Assembly (NCBI GenBank): GCA_021777365.1
Contig: JAJYDP010000071.1
Span: 5,753-12,216 of the forward strand
Origin: Chloroflexota bacterium
Lineage (GTDB): Bacteria; Chloroflexota; Limnocylindria; Limnocylindrales; CSP1-4
Direction: 5' to 3'
Length of the DNA: 6,464 nucleotides
Made by a program: the position numbers and the translations under genes. Of the stretch, positions 1 through 5,541 are shown one piece after another (position 1 is the first letter of the stretch; each line of letters begins with the position of its first letter). The notes beneath the pieces are model-generated. The model did not search any database. It was not told the DNA's origin and saw nothing but the letters and a program-made list of their open reading frames with translations.

Positions 1-1
1 G

Positions 2-460
2 TTCATCGTGTGGGCCGAGTACTTCGCGCTGGGCGCGAAGCCGGACGCGCTCCGCATCATGCTGCCCGCCTATGCCCTGGCCGCCGTGCTGACCGGCGTC
101 ACGATGGTCGCCGTCTCGGTGCTGGCGCCCAGCCTGCCTCAGAACTGGGCGCTGGCGATCTGCCTGTTCATCGGCGTGGGCGCGATGGTCTACATCATGC
201 GCTACAGCAAGACCCTGCAGGCCGGCTCGTTGCCCTACTTCAACGGCATCTCGATGCTGCTGGGGGTCTACTTCACGGGCGCCTACCCGACCACAGCGTT
301 CACCACGGATGCACACCTGCTGCCGCTGGTGGCCGCCCTCTGGGCGATCCTGGGCGGCGTCCTCGGCGCCGCGCTCGGGTGGTTCAACGTGACGATCACG
401 TTCCCCCGGCCGGTGTCGCGCAGCTCGTCGGCGCAGGCCGGCACGCCGGCGAAGATCTGA
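2..460 (+). CDS. DUF1097-like integral membrane protein, 3' end only
   Basis: The reading frame is open from the first bases of the window (Phe-Ile-Val-Trp-Ala-Glu-Tyr-Phe-Ala), so the gene begins upstream and the first ATG inside the window is internal. About 152 residues are visible. They form hydrophobic segments with roughly four membrane spans: around LPAYALAAVLTGVTMVAVSV, then LAICLFIGVGAMVYIM, then FNGISMLLGVYFTGAY, then LVAALWAILGGVLGAALGWF. A short polar, Ser/Ala-rich tail follows, probably cytoplasmic. The opening WAEYFALGAKPDAL block, followed by alternating membrane segments, resembles the DUF1097 family (E. coli YcdZ type), whose function is not established. This family call rests on remembered motif and topology and is moderate. 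The stop lies 19 bases before the UPF0261 start, so the two are probably co-transcribed, giving the operon a membrane component. A small permease or a sensor are alternatives. Confidence 0.65.
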   Translation, partial: FIVWAEYFALGAKPDALRIMLPAYALAAVLTGVTMVAVSVLAPSLPQNWALAICLFIGVGAMVYIMRYSKTLQAGSLPYFNGISMLLGVYFTGAYPTTAFTTDAHLLPLVAALWAILGGVLGAALGWFNVTITFPRPVSRSSSAQAGTPAKI

Positions 461-467
461 TCGGCAG

Positions 468-473
468 AGGGAG
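468..473 (+). promoter_or_regulatory. Ribosome binding site for the UPF0261 gene
   Basis: AGGGAG lies six bases before the ATG at 480, inside the 19-base gap after the membrane-protein stop. It supports this start and leaves no room for a separate promoter in the gap, so the gene is probably read from an upstream transcript. Confidence 0.6.
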
Positions 474-479
474 ATCGAG

Positions 480-1685
480 ATGACCAAGACTGTCGTGATC
501 GTCGGCGCCCTGGACACGAAGGGCAAGGAGTTCGAGTTCATCAAGGATCTCGTCAAGGGGCAGGGCCTCCAGACGCTGGTCGTGGACTTCGGCGTCATGG
601 GGTCCCCCGCCTTCACGCCCGACATCGGACGGACGGAGGTTGCGGCCGCCGGTGGCGGCGATCTGAGCCGCCTGAGCTCCGGCGAGCACAAGGACCAGGC
701 CATGCGAACCATGGCCGAGGGCCTGAGCGTCGTGGTACGCCGGCTGCACGACGAGGGCAGGCTCGACGGGATCATCAGCATGGGCGGCAGCGGCGGCACC
801 TCGATCGCCACGTCGGCCATGCGCGGGCTCCCCGTGGGGGTGCCCAAGCTGATGGTCTCCACCATGGGGGGCGGGGATGTCAGTCCCTTCGCGGGCACCA
901 AGGACATTACCTTCATGCCCTCGATCGTCGATGTGGCCGGCTTCAACCGGATCAGTCGCCGGATCTACGCCAACGCGGCCGGGGCGATCGCCGGGATGGT
1001 GCAGGCCGAGGTGCCCGCCGCCGAGGAGAAGCCGCTCATCGCCGCGTCGATGTTCGGCAACACCACCGTGGCGGTGGACCACGCCCGGGAACTCCTCGAG
1101 GCCCAGGGCTACGAGGTGCTCGTGTTCCATGCCACGGGCACCGGCGGCCGGACCATGGAAGGGCTCATCGCCGACGGCTTCATCACGGGCTCGTTCGACT
1201 TCACCACCACCGAGCTGGCCGACGAGGTGTGCGGGGGGATCTTGAGCGCGGGACCGGAGCGCTGTCTGGCGGCGTCACGGGCCGGCATCCCCGCGGTGCT
1301 CGTGCCCGGCTGCGTCGACATGGCCAACTTCGGCGGGCTCGAGACGGTCCCGGAGAAGTACCGCGGCCGGCTGCTCTACCAGTGGAACCCCAACGTGACG
1401 CTCCTGCGCACCAACGTCGAGGAGAACCGCCGCATGGGGGCGATGCTGGCGGCCGCGGCCAACGCCGCCACGGCCCCGGTGGCGGTCCTCCTGCCGCTCG
1501 GCGGCGTCTCGATGCTTGACTCCGAGGGCCACGAGTTCTGGGATCAACAGGCCGACGCCGCCTGCTTCGAGGCCATCAAGACGAACCTGAAGCCGGGCAT
1601 CCCGGTCATCGAGATGCCCGAGAACATCAACGATCCCGCATTCCCCGAGCGAGCCGTGGCGACGCTGCTCGGGATGCTCGGCTAG
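480..1685 (+). CDS. Tm-1-like ATP-binding domain protein (UPF0261 family)
   Basis: This 401-residue soluble protein matches the UPF0261/Tm-1-like family over its full length. Visible marks are the N-terminal VIVGALDTKGKE motif (residues 6-17), a Gly-rich GGSGGTS loop (about 102-108), the STMGGGDVSPFAGTKDI block from about residue 127, and a second Rossmann-like half beginning near IAASMFGNTT. It has no signal peptide or membrane segment, so it should act in the cytoplasm. In tomato Tm-1, the equivalent N-terminal region binds ATP and inhibits the tomato mosaic virus replication protein; the reaction or role of the bacterial proteins is not established. The length fits a stand-alone bacterial member (the plant N-terminal domain is about 430 residues). 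The downstream gene encodes the other half of Tm-1, 27 bases away, which supports the identification. The family call is firm; the function is unknown. Confidence 0.93.
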   Translation: MTKTVVIVGALDTKGKEFEFIKDLVKGQGLQTLVVDFGVMGSPAFTPDIGRTEVAAAGGGDLSRLSSGEHKDQAMRTMAEGLSVVVRRLHDEGRLDGIISMGGSGGTSIATSAMRGLPVGVPKLMVSTMGGGDVSPFAGTKDITFMPSIVDVAGFNRISRRIYANAAGAIAGMVQAEVPAAEEKPLIAASMFGNTTVAVDHARELLEAQGYEVLVFHATGTGGRTMEGLIADGFITGSFDFTTTELADEVCGGILSAGPERCLAASRAGIPAVLVPGCVDMANFGGLETVPEKYRGRLLYQWNPNVTLLRTNVEENRRMGAMLAAAANAATAPVAVLLPLGGVSMLDSEGHEFWDQQADAACFEAIKTNLKPGIPVIEMPENINDPAFPERAVATLLGMLG

Positions 1686-1700
1686 TCGCGCCCCCAGGCC

Positions 1701-1707
1701 AGGAGGT
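1701..1707 (+). promoter_or_regulatory. Strong Shine-Dalgarno for the TIM-barrel gene
   Basis: AGGAGGT stands five bases before the ATG at 1713, a near-perfect match to the anti-Shine-Dalgarno sequence. It fixes the start and suggests efficient independent translation rather than coupling to the gene before it. Confidence 0.8.
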
Positions 1708-1712
1708 ACACC

Positions 1713-2564
1713 ATGGCGATCCCGCGCGAGGAGATCCTGCGCCGCCTGCACGAGCAGGGAGCGGCCGGCCGGCCCATCGTGGGTTGCGGCGCCGGCACCG
1801 GCATCTCGGCCAAGATGGCCGAGGCGGGGGGCGCCGATCTCATCATCATCTACAACTCCGGGCGCTACCGGATGGCCGGGCGCGGCTCGCTGGCGGGCCT
1901 CCTCGCCTACGGCGACGCCAACGGCATCGTGGTGGAGATGGCGGCCGAGGTCCTGCCGGTGGTCAAGGACACCCCGGTGCTGGCGGGCATCAACGGCACC
2001 GACCCGTTCCGCCTGATGCCGGTGTTCCTGCGCCAGCTCAAGGAGATCGGGTTCTCGGGCGTCCAGAACTTCCCCACCGTCGGACTCATCGACGGGAGCT
2101 TCCGGGCCAACCTCGAGGCCACCGGGATGGGCTACGACAAGGAGATCGAGGCCATCCGGCTCGCCCACGAGCTCGACCTCTTCACGGCCCCCTACGTCTT
2201 CAACACCGACGACGCGAAGGCGATGGCGACGGCGGGGGCCGACGTGCTGGTGGCCCACGTGGGCCTCACCACGGCGGGCACCATCGGGGCCGGCGTGGCG
2301 CTCACCCTCGACCAGGCGATCGAGCGGGTGCTGACCATCGCCGAGGCCGGGCGTGCGGTGCGCTCGGACATCCTGGTGATCTGCCACGGCGGCCCGTTCG
2401 ACGAGCCGCAGAACGTGGGGACGGCGCTCGCGCACATGCCCGGCATCGCGGGCTTCTTCGGCGCCTCGAGCATCGAGCGCTTGCCCACCGAACGGGCCAT
2501 CCGCGGGCAGGTGGAGGAGTTCAAGGGACTGGCGCTCGCGGCGCCGGCGCCCGTCGGCGCGTAA
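1713..2564 (+). CDS. Phosphoenolpyruvate hydrolase family TIM-barrel protein
   Basis: This 283-residue protein resembles the PEP-hydrolase-like TIM-barrel family (PF09370), the family that forms the C-terminal half of plant Tm-1. Visible blocks are [12 protein letters not shown] (23-34), [20 protein letters not shown] (45-64), GINGTDPF (92-99), [11 protein letters not shown] (118-128), [12 protein letters not shown] (182-193), CHGGPFDEP (224-232) and [16 protein letters not shown] (248-263). The Gly-rich strand ends fit a phosphate- or carboxylate-binding barrel related to the isocitrate lyase/PEP mutase fold. No signal peptide or membrane segment is seen. The gene follows its UPF0261 partner after 27 bases, and a hairpin stands 23 bases after its stop, so it may be the last gene of this unit. 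'Hydrolase' is inherited from the family name; a lyase or a binding role is equally possible. Confidence 0.92.
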   Translation: MAIPREEILRRLHEQGAAGRPIVGCGAGTGISAKMAEAGGADLIIIYNSGRYRMAGRGSLAGLLAYGDANGIVVEMAAEVLPVVKDTPVLAGINGTDPFRLMPVFLRQLKEIGFSGVQNFPTVGLIDGSFRANLEATGMGYDKEIEAIRLAHELDLFTAPYVFNTDDAKAMATAGADVLVAHVGLTTAGTIGAGVALTLDQAIERVLTIAEAGRAVRSDILVICHGGPFDEPQNVGTALAHMPGIAGFFGASSIERLPTERAIRGQVEEFKGLALAAPAPVGA

Positions 2565-2587
2565 GGAGCGTCGAACCCGCGTTGACG

Positions 2588-2627
2588 GAGGGGCGGTGGC
2601 GCGGCTCGGTCCGACCACTGCCTCCTC
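2588..2627 (+). terminator. Hairpin after the TIM-barrel gene, possible terminator or attenuator
   Basis: Bases 2588-2599 pair with 2615-2627 in a 12-bp stem with one G-U pair and one bulged T (2623); the 15-base loop can pair further inside. It lies 23 bases after the stop at 2564 and is followed by TCTCGCGT, so there is no real U-tract. In DNA this GC-rich some long stems arise by chance. The length and the position just after a gene favour a terminator, an attenuator or a 3'-end stabiliser. Confidence 0.45.
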
Positions 2628-2666
2628 TCGCGTCAGATGACAGCGCGGGCGCGAAGCGAACCGCTC

Positions 2667-2672
2667 GGGAGG
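2667..2672 (+). promoter_or_regulatory. Ribosome binding site for the SRPBCC gene
   Basis: GGGAGG is five bases before the ATG at 2678. It picks this start out of a longer open frame that runs through the TIM-barrel gene region, and it coincides with where SRPBCC homology begins. Confidence 0.7.
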
Positions 2673-2677
2673 CGAGC

Positions 2678-3178
2678 ATGGCAAAGTCGTGCTACAGGAC
2701 TGTGATCGACCAGCCGGCCGACGAGGTCTGGGCAGCAGTCCGGGACTTCAACGGCCTGGCGACCTGGTTTCGGTCGGCCGCCAGCGCGAGCGAGATCGAG
2801 GGAGGCAAGAGTGGCGAGGCGGTCGGCGCCGTGCGCGGCTTCCTCTTCGGCGACACACACATCCGAGAGCATGTCGTCGCCCTGTCGGACGCCGAGCGTT
2901 CGTACGCCTACGAGTTCTGCGACCCTGCGCCGTTCCCGGTCCTCCACTGCCTCTCGACGCTGCACGTGACGCCGGTCACCGAGGGGGACCAGGCGCTGGT
3001 CGAATGGTGGTCGACGTTCGACTGCGACACGAGCGAGATCGACCACTGGAGAGGGTTCTTCGCCGGCGAGGTGTTCAACCAGCCCTCAAGGGTCTCCGGC
3101 AGTACCTCGCGACGTGATGAGGCCCCCCGCTCCTACTCGACACCGGGCGGCCATCGTTCTTGGCCCGCCTTTCCATGA
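2678..3178 (+). CDS. SRPBCC (polyketide cyclase/START-like) protein with a likely 3' frameshift
   Basis: The frame reads 166 residues. The first 135 look like an SRPBCC-fold protein of the polyketide cyclase/dehydrase type (PF10604-like): the N-terminal YRTVIDQPADEVWAAVRDF strand-helix, then alternating strands such as SYAYEFCDP, LSTLHVTPV and ALVEWWSTFDCD, then the helix start HWRGFFAGEVFNQ. These proteins form a hydrophobic cavity that binds or converts a small ligand; the ligand here is unknown. After Gln135 the frame becomes Ser/Arg/Pro-rich and unlike the family. The -1 frame supplies a natural amphipathic ending, ALKGLRQYLAT, with a stop at 3115-3117. A lost G in an original CAGGCC at about 3082 explains this, giving an intact product of 146 residues, the usual size. 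The gene would then end 71 bases before the amidase start, making a pair with it. Either a real mutation or an assembly error is possible. Confidence 0.85.
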   Translation: MAKSCYRTVIDQPADEVWAAVRDFNGLATWFRSAASASEIEGGKSGEAVGAVRGFLFGDTHIREHVVALSDAERSYAYEFCDPAPFPVLHCLSTLHVTPVTEGDQALVEWWSTFDCDTSEIDHWRGFFAGEVFNQPSRVSGSTSRRDEAPRSYSTPGGHRSWPAFP

Positions 3179-3183
3179 GGAGG
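3177..3183 (+). promoter_or_regulatory. Strong Shine-Dalgarno that selects the amidase GTG start
   Basis: GAGGAGG stands five bases before GTG at 3189. The frame is open further up to a GTG at 3114, which overlaps the corrected SRPBCC stop as GTGA, and to an ATG at 3117. Those candidates have no comparable ribosome binding site and would add a Pro/Arg-rich stretch unlike the family, so 3189 is preferred. Confidence 0.75.
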
Positions 3184-3188
3184 TCATC

Positions 3189-4499
3189 GTGAGCACTATC
3201 GTCGAGTCTACCGATCTGGTCGTTGTGACGCGGTACACGCGTGGCGTGATCGGGCCGAGCCTCGGGACGGTTGGGACGGTTAGAGACGGCGGACGCATCC
3301 GTACCGTGACGCCGCCCGGCTGCTGGGGCCCGATGATCACGCCCATCTTCGCCGGAGGTCACGAGGTCTCCTGGCCGGTGGCCGTCGACGGCGCCAGGGT
3401 GGGCGACGCCATCGCCATCAGCATCGACAAGGTTGAGGTCCGTTCCCGCGCGACCAGCTCGGGGACCATGACCACCAACCCAGACGCGTTCGGGAGCGAC
3501 CCATTCGTCGACCGCAAGTGCCCCGGGTGCGGCACGCCCTGGCCGGAGACCCGCCTCGAGGGTACCGGTTCCGAGGCCGTGCGGTGCGCGACCTGCGGCG
3601 CCGAGTGCAGCCCGTTCAAGTTCGACGAGGGGTACACGATCACCTTCGACGACGACCGGGTCATGGGCCTGACGGTCGACGCGCGGGTCGCGCACGCGTT
3701 CGCCCTCGACGCTCGCGAGGTCGCGGCCCTGCCCGAGGGCAGCGAGCAGCACCCGATCCTCGTGTATGAACCCCACACCATCCCCGGCACCCTCTCGCGG
3801 CTGCGCTCGTTCATCGGCAACATCGGGACGATTCCGTCGAAAGACATGCCCGACTCCCACAATGCCGGCGACTTCGGCTCGTTCCTCGTCGGGGCCTCGC
3901 ACAAGTTCGCCCTGACCGAGCAGGAGCTCAAGGAGCATCGCACCGACGGCCATCTCGACTGCGACTCGGTGCGCGCCGGAGCCATCCTGGTGGTCCCCGT
4001 CAAGGTGGACGGTGGCGGGATCTACATGGGCGACGCGCACGCCAACGAGGGCGACGGGGAGCTCTCGCTGCACACCACCGACATCACGGCGGAGGTCGAG
4101 GTGCGGGTGGACGTGCTGAAGGACGTGCACCTCGAAGGGCCGGTCCTGCTGCCGGTCGCCGAGGACCTGCCCTGGATCGCCCGGCCATTCACGACGGAGG
4201 AGATCGAGCGGGGACGCAGGCTCGGCGAGCGCCACGGCGTGCAGGTCCACGCGGACGTCGTCCCGATCCAGGTCATCGGAACTGGATCGACCATCAACGA
4301 TGCCGCCGACAACGCCATCGCCCGAGCGGCGACGCTGCTTGGCATCAGCCAAGCAGAGGTTCGTAACCGCTGCACGATCAGCGGCGACGTCGAGATCGCC
4401 CGGCTGCCGGGGGTGGTGCAGCTCACCATGCTGGCACCCCTCGACCTGCTCGACCGCGCCGGCCTCGGGGACCTGGCGCGAAGGCAGTACGGTCTCTGA
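3189..4499 (+). CDS. Acetamidase/formamidase family protein with Cys4 zinc-ribbon-like insert
   Basis: From the GTG at 3189 this is a 436-residue protein of the FmdA/AmdA family (PF03069), whose known members hydrolyse formamide, acetamide or related short amides to ammonia and the acid. Family marks are the early TPPGCWGPMITPIF block, GHLDCDSVRAGAILVVPVKV (like the GNMD block of acetamidases), the metal/active-site region GDAHANEGDGE (281-291), and the C-terminal AATLLGISQAEVRNRCTIS stretch. Residues 111-136 hold CPGC-X18-CATC, a zinc-ribbon-like insert between the N-terminal and central parts; it may explain a length above the roughly 300-410 residues usual for the family. No export signal is seen, so it is probably cytoplasmic. 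It lies directly after the SRPBCC gene and is probably co-expressed. The substrate cannot be read from sequence, and it could be a larger amide. Confidence 0.9.
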   Translation: MSTIVESTDLVVVTRYTRGVIGPSLGTVGTVRDGGRIRTVTPPGCWGPMITPIFAGGHEVSWPVAVDGARVGDAIAISIDKVEVRSRATSSGTMTTNPDAFGSDPFVDRKCPGCGTPWPETRLEGTGSEAVRCATCGAECSPFKFDEGYTITFDDDRVMGLTVDARVAHAFALDAREVAALPEGSEQHPILVYEPHTIPGTLSRLRSFIGNIGTIPSKDMPDSHNAGDFGSFLVGASHKFALTEQELKEHRTDGHLDCDSVRAGAILVVPVKVDGGGIYMGDAHANEGDGELSLHTTDITAEVEVRVDVLKDVHLEGPVLLPVAEDLPWIARPFTTEEIERGRRLGERHGVQVHADVVPIQVIGTGSTINDAADNAIARAATLLGISQAEVRNRCTISGDVEIARLPGVVQLTMLAPLDLLDRAGLGDLARRQYGL

Positions 4500-4532
4500 T
4501 CTCTTGCCGAAGACGCGGAGCAGTGAACAAGG

Positions 4533-4564
4533 CGAGCGGGGCTACCTTCCCCGGCGGCCGCTCG
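4533..4564 (+). terminator. Hairpin 33 nt after the amidase stop, candidate terminator
   Basis: CGAGCGG (4533-4539) pairs perfectly with CCGCTCG (4558-4564). GGGG and CCCC inside the loop allow an alternative, tighter stem. It is the first stem-loop after the amidase and is followed by TTGTGA rather than a U-tract, so it would be a weak or factor-assisted terminator at most. Confidence 0.35.
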
Positions 4565-4577
4565 TTGTGAATGGAGG

Positions 4578-4630
4578 CCGCCAGCCCGACTGGCGGGCAG
4601 ACGGCCCGGAGACGCCGGCCCCGTCTGCCC
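4578..4630 (+). repeat. Two overlapping, mutually exclusive stem-loops
   Basis: Stem A pairs CCGCCAG (4578-4584) with CTGGCGG (4590-4596), leaving a five-base loop. Stem B pairs GGGCAGACGG (4595-4604) perfectly with CCGTCTGCCC (4621-4630), and CCGG/CCGG (4606-4609 with 4615-4618) continues the stem inside. Bases 4595-4596 belong to both, so A and B cannot fully form together. This resembles the alternative pairing of attenuators or structured RNAs. Stem B is the longest perfect inverted repeat I found in the window. No U-tract follows. Confidence 0.45.
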
Positions 4631-4715
4631 ACGCTATCGCACACGTTAGAGGTGCCAGTGCCGCAGCGACGCCTGGAGCGAAGAAGCGCGGGCCTGCGCG
4701 GAGCAGACGCGGTCG

Positions 4716-4868
4716 ATGGCGCGCCCAGCGTGCCACGACTGCAGCGGATCGGGCCGGGGCGGCAGCAGCTGCCCTCAGACCGGACAGATCCCACCCCCGT
4801 CTCCTTGGTCGGACTCGCAGGGTCGGTCGGCGGGCGGTCGAGCGGCGAGGAGGTCGTCGCGTGCATAG
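4716..4868 (+). CDS. Possible 50-residue protein with a CxxCxGxG motif
   Basis: An ATG at 4716 opens a 50-codon frame starting MARPACHDCSGSGRGGSSC and ending in a basic, Ser/Arg/Gly-rich tail at TAG 4866-4868. CHDCSGSG matches the CxxCxGxG zinc-binding repeat of DnaJ-type and other small cysteine-rich proteins. A true zinc site would need a second Cys pair, but here the follow-up is CPQTGQ with a single Cys. It may therefore be a degraded remnant of a Cys4 protein or a chance frame. The only upstream Shine-Dalgarno candidate, GGAG about 12 bases away, is weak. I report it because the motif is specific, not because expression is supported. Confidence 0.25.
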   Translation: MARPACHDCSGSGRGGSSCPQTGQIPPPSPWSDSQGRSAGGRAARRSSRA

Positions 4869-4872
4869 TGCA

Positions 4873-4905
4873 ACCGATTGTGCGCCCCTCACCGACTGTG
4901 CGCCC
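4873..4905 (+). repeat. Two-copy direct repeat, 18-base period
   Basis: ACCGATTGTGCGCCC (4873-4887) recurs as ACCGACTGTGCGCCC (4891-4905) with one mismatch and an 18-base step. It sits just upstream of the hairpin at 4912-4930. Tandem half-sites at under two helical turns could be a protein-binding site, or simply a small duplication. Confidence 0.4.
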
Positions 4906-4911
4906 GTAGGC

Positions 4912-4930
4912 ACGCGCCGGAAGGGCGCGT
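4912..4930 (+). repeat. Small GC-rich hairpin
   Basis: ACGCGCC (4912-4918) pairs with GGCGCGT (4924-4930) around a GGAAG loop and is followed by CTTG. It is a compact stem with a purine loop, compatible with a short terminator or RNA stem. The weak downstream T content makes a classical intrinsic terminator unlikely. Confidence 0.3.
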
Positions 4931-5050
4931 CTTGACCATCGGCACTGGTCGCCCGGCCCACGCCCTGCAGCCATGCTCCGCTCCGGGGTGCCAGCCAGCG
5001 GCCTGCCCCGCCGGGGAGCGGCCGAGTGGCCCTACCCGGGCGGGGCGGCC

Positions 5051-5070
5051 GCGCGCCATACTGGGCGCGC
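5051..5070 (+). repeat. Inverted repeat upstream of the Cys4 gene
   Basis: GCGCGCC (5051-5057) and GGCGCGC (5064-5070) flank ATACTG, an AT-richer core in very GC-rich DNA, about 75 bases before the ATG at 5146. It could be an operator or promoter element for that gene. No convincing -35/-10 pair goes with it. Confidence 0.25.
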
Positions 5071-5145
5071 ACGGATCGGACCCCGGCGCGCGCCCACGAT
5101 GGATCAGGGGCGAGCGGGTCCGAGGTGCGCGAGGTCCCCCGCAGG

Positions 5146-5541
5146 ATGGCACCGAAGACGCGCATCACGGTTCCAGCGGGCGCTCGCCCGGCCCCACCCG
5201 AGGGCAGCACGTCGCGCGCCCCCGATGCGCCCACCGCCGCGGCGTACCGGCGCGCGGCCGGTCAGCGCTGCTGGGCCTGCAACGCCCCCGACAGCGAGCC
5301 CGTGCGGCTGCAACGCCGGGCCGGGGCGCGCTGGGTCACCGATGCGACGGTGCAGCTCTGCACGGCCTGCCTGGCGGCGCTGCGCACGCCGCGCCTGGTC
5401 CGCCAGCTCGGCCTGGGGCGCGCGGCGGCGGCGCGACCCGCGAGTCCGGCGCCCGCCCCGGCGGCGCCCGTGGAGCGTGCCGGTCTTGAAGCGGACGCGC
5501 CCGACGAGCCACCGCCGCTGACGCTGCTCAGGGGCGCCTGA
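5146..5541 (+). CDS. Small Cys4 (zinc-ribbon-like) protein of unknown function
   Basis: This encodes 131 residues from the ATG at 5146. I do not recognise the family. A Pro/Ala-rich lead (about 1-38) precedes a compact core with C42-WA-C45 and C72-TA-C75, a CxxC-X26-CxxC arrangement typical of a structural zinc site; the intervening residues RWVTDATVQL look like strands of a ribbon. The tail from about residue 88 is Ala/Pro-rich and probably disordered. There is no signal or membrane segment. The frame has strong G/C third-position bias through the Cys region, which supports coding. The start is chosen because the protein character changes here; an open frame continues up to 5026 but yields Arg/Gly-rich sequence. 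The ribosome site is weak (GAGG, 11 bases upstream). The gene stands alone, convergent with the next one. Confidence 0.65.
   Translation: MAPKTRITVPAGARPAPPEGSTSRAPDAPTAAAYRRAAGQRCWACNAPDSEPVRLQRRAGARWVTDATVQLCTACLAALRTPRLVRQLGLGRAAAARPASPAPAPAAPVERAGLEADAPDEPPPLTLLRGA

Larger units (their letters stand above)
4500..5145. other. Gene-poor, hairpin-rich spacer between the amidase and the Cys4 protein
   Basis: About 650 bases without a confident gene. Long open frames exist here on both strands (for example 4542-5234 on the - strand), but their products are Arg/Pro/Ala-rich without recognisable domains, as expected for chance frames in high-GC DNA. What can be supported are inverted repeats (4533-4564, 4578-4630, 4912-4930, 5051-5070), a two-copy 18-base tandem repeat (4873-4905), and one possible tiny ORF (4716-4868). 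I see no tRNA and no convincing promoter. The spacer could contain a small structured RNA, operon ends, or the decayed remains of a gene. Confidence 0.5.

Noticed and set aside
1275..2684. 469-residue open frame on the - strand across the UPF0261 and TIM-barrel genes
   Set aside because: It is antisense to two clearly recognisable genes and its product is His/Arg/Gly-rich without domains, a typical high-GC shadow.
3078..3086. Programmed -1 frameshift in the SRPBCC gene
   Set aside because: The bases AACCAGCCC do not make a slippery heptamer, so a mutation or sequencing error is the simpler reading.
3114..3188. Upstream GTG (3114) or ATG (3117) as the amidase start
   Set aside because: The added residues are unlike the family, and a strong Shine-Dalgarno sits properly in front of GTG 3189.
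3075..4352. 425-residue open frame on the - strand opposite the amidase
   Set aside because: It is antisense to a recognised enzyme, and its composition (Asp/Arg/His/Val-rich, no domain) is that of a shadow.
4932..4937. TTGACC as a -35 promoter element before the Cys4 gene
   Set aside because: Nothing like a -10 box lies 16-18 bases downstream, where the sequence is only GC.
4500..5145. tRNA, CRISPR array or insertion sequence in the spacer
   Set aside because: I found no cloverleaf, no regularly spaced repeats beyond two copies, and no transposase-like frame.
4542..5234. 230-residue open frame on the - strand in the spacer
   Set aside because: The product is Arg/Ala/Pro-rich with no domain, has no clear ribosome site, and overlaps inverted repeats and the Cys4 gene start.
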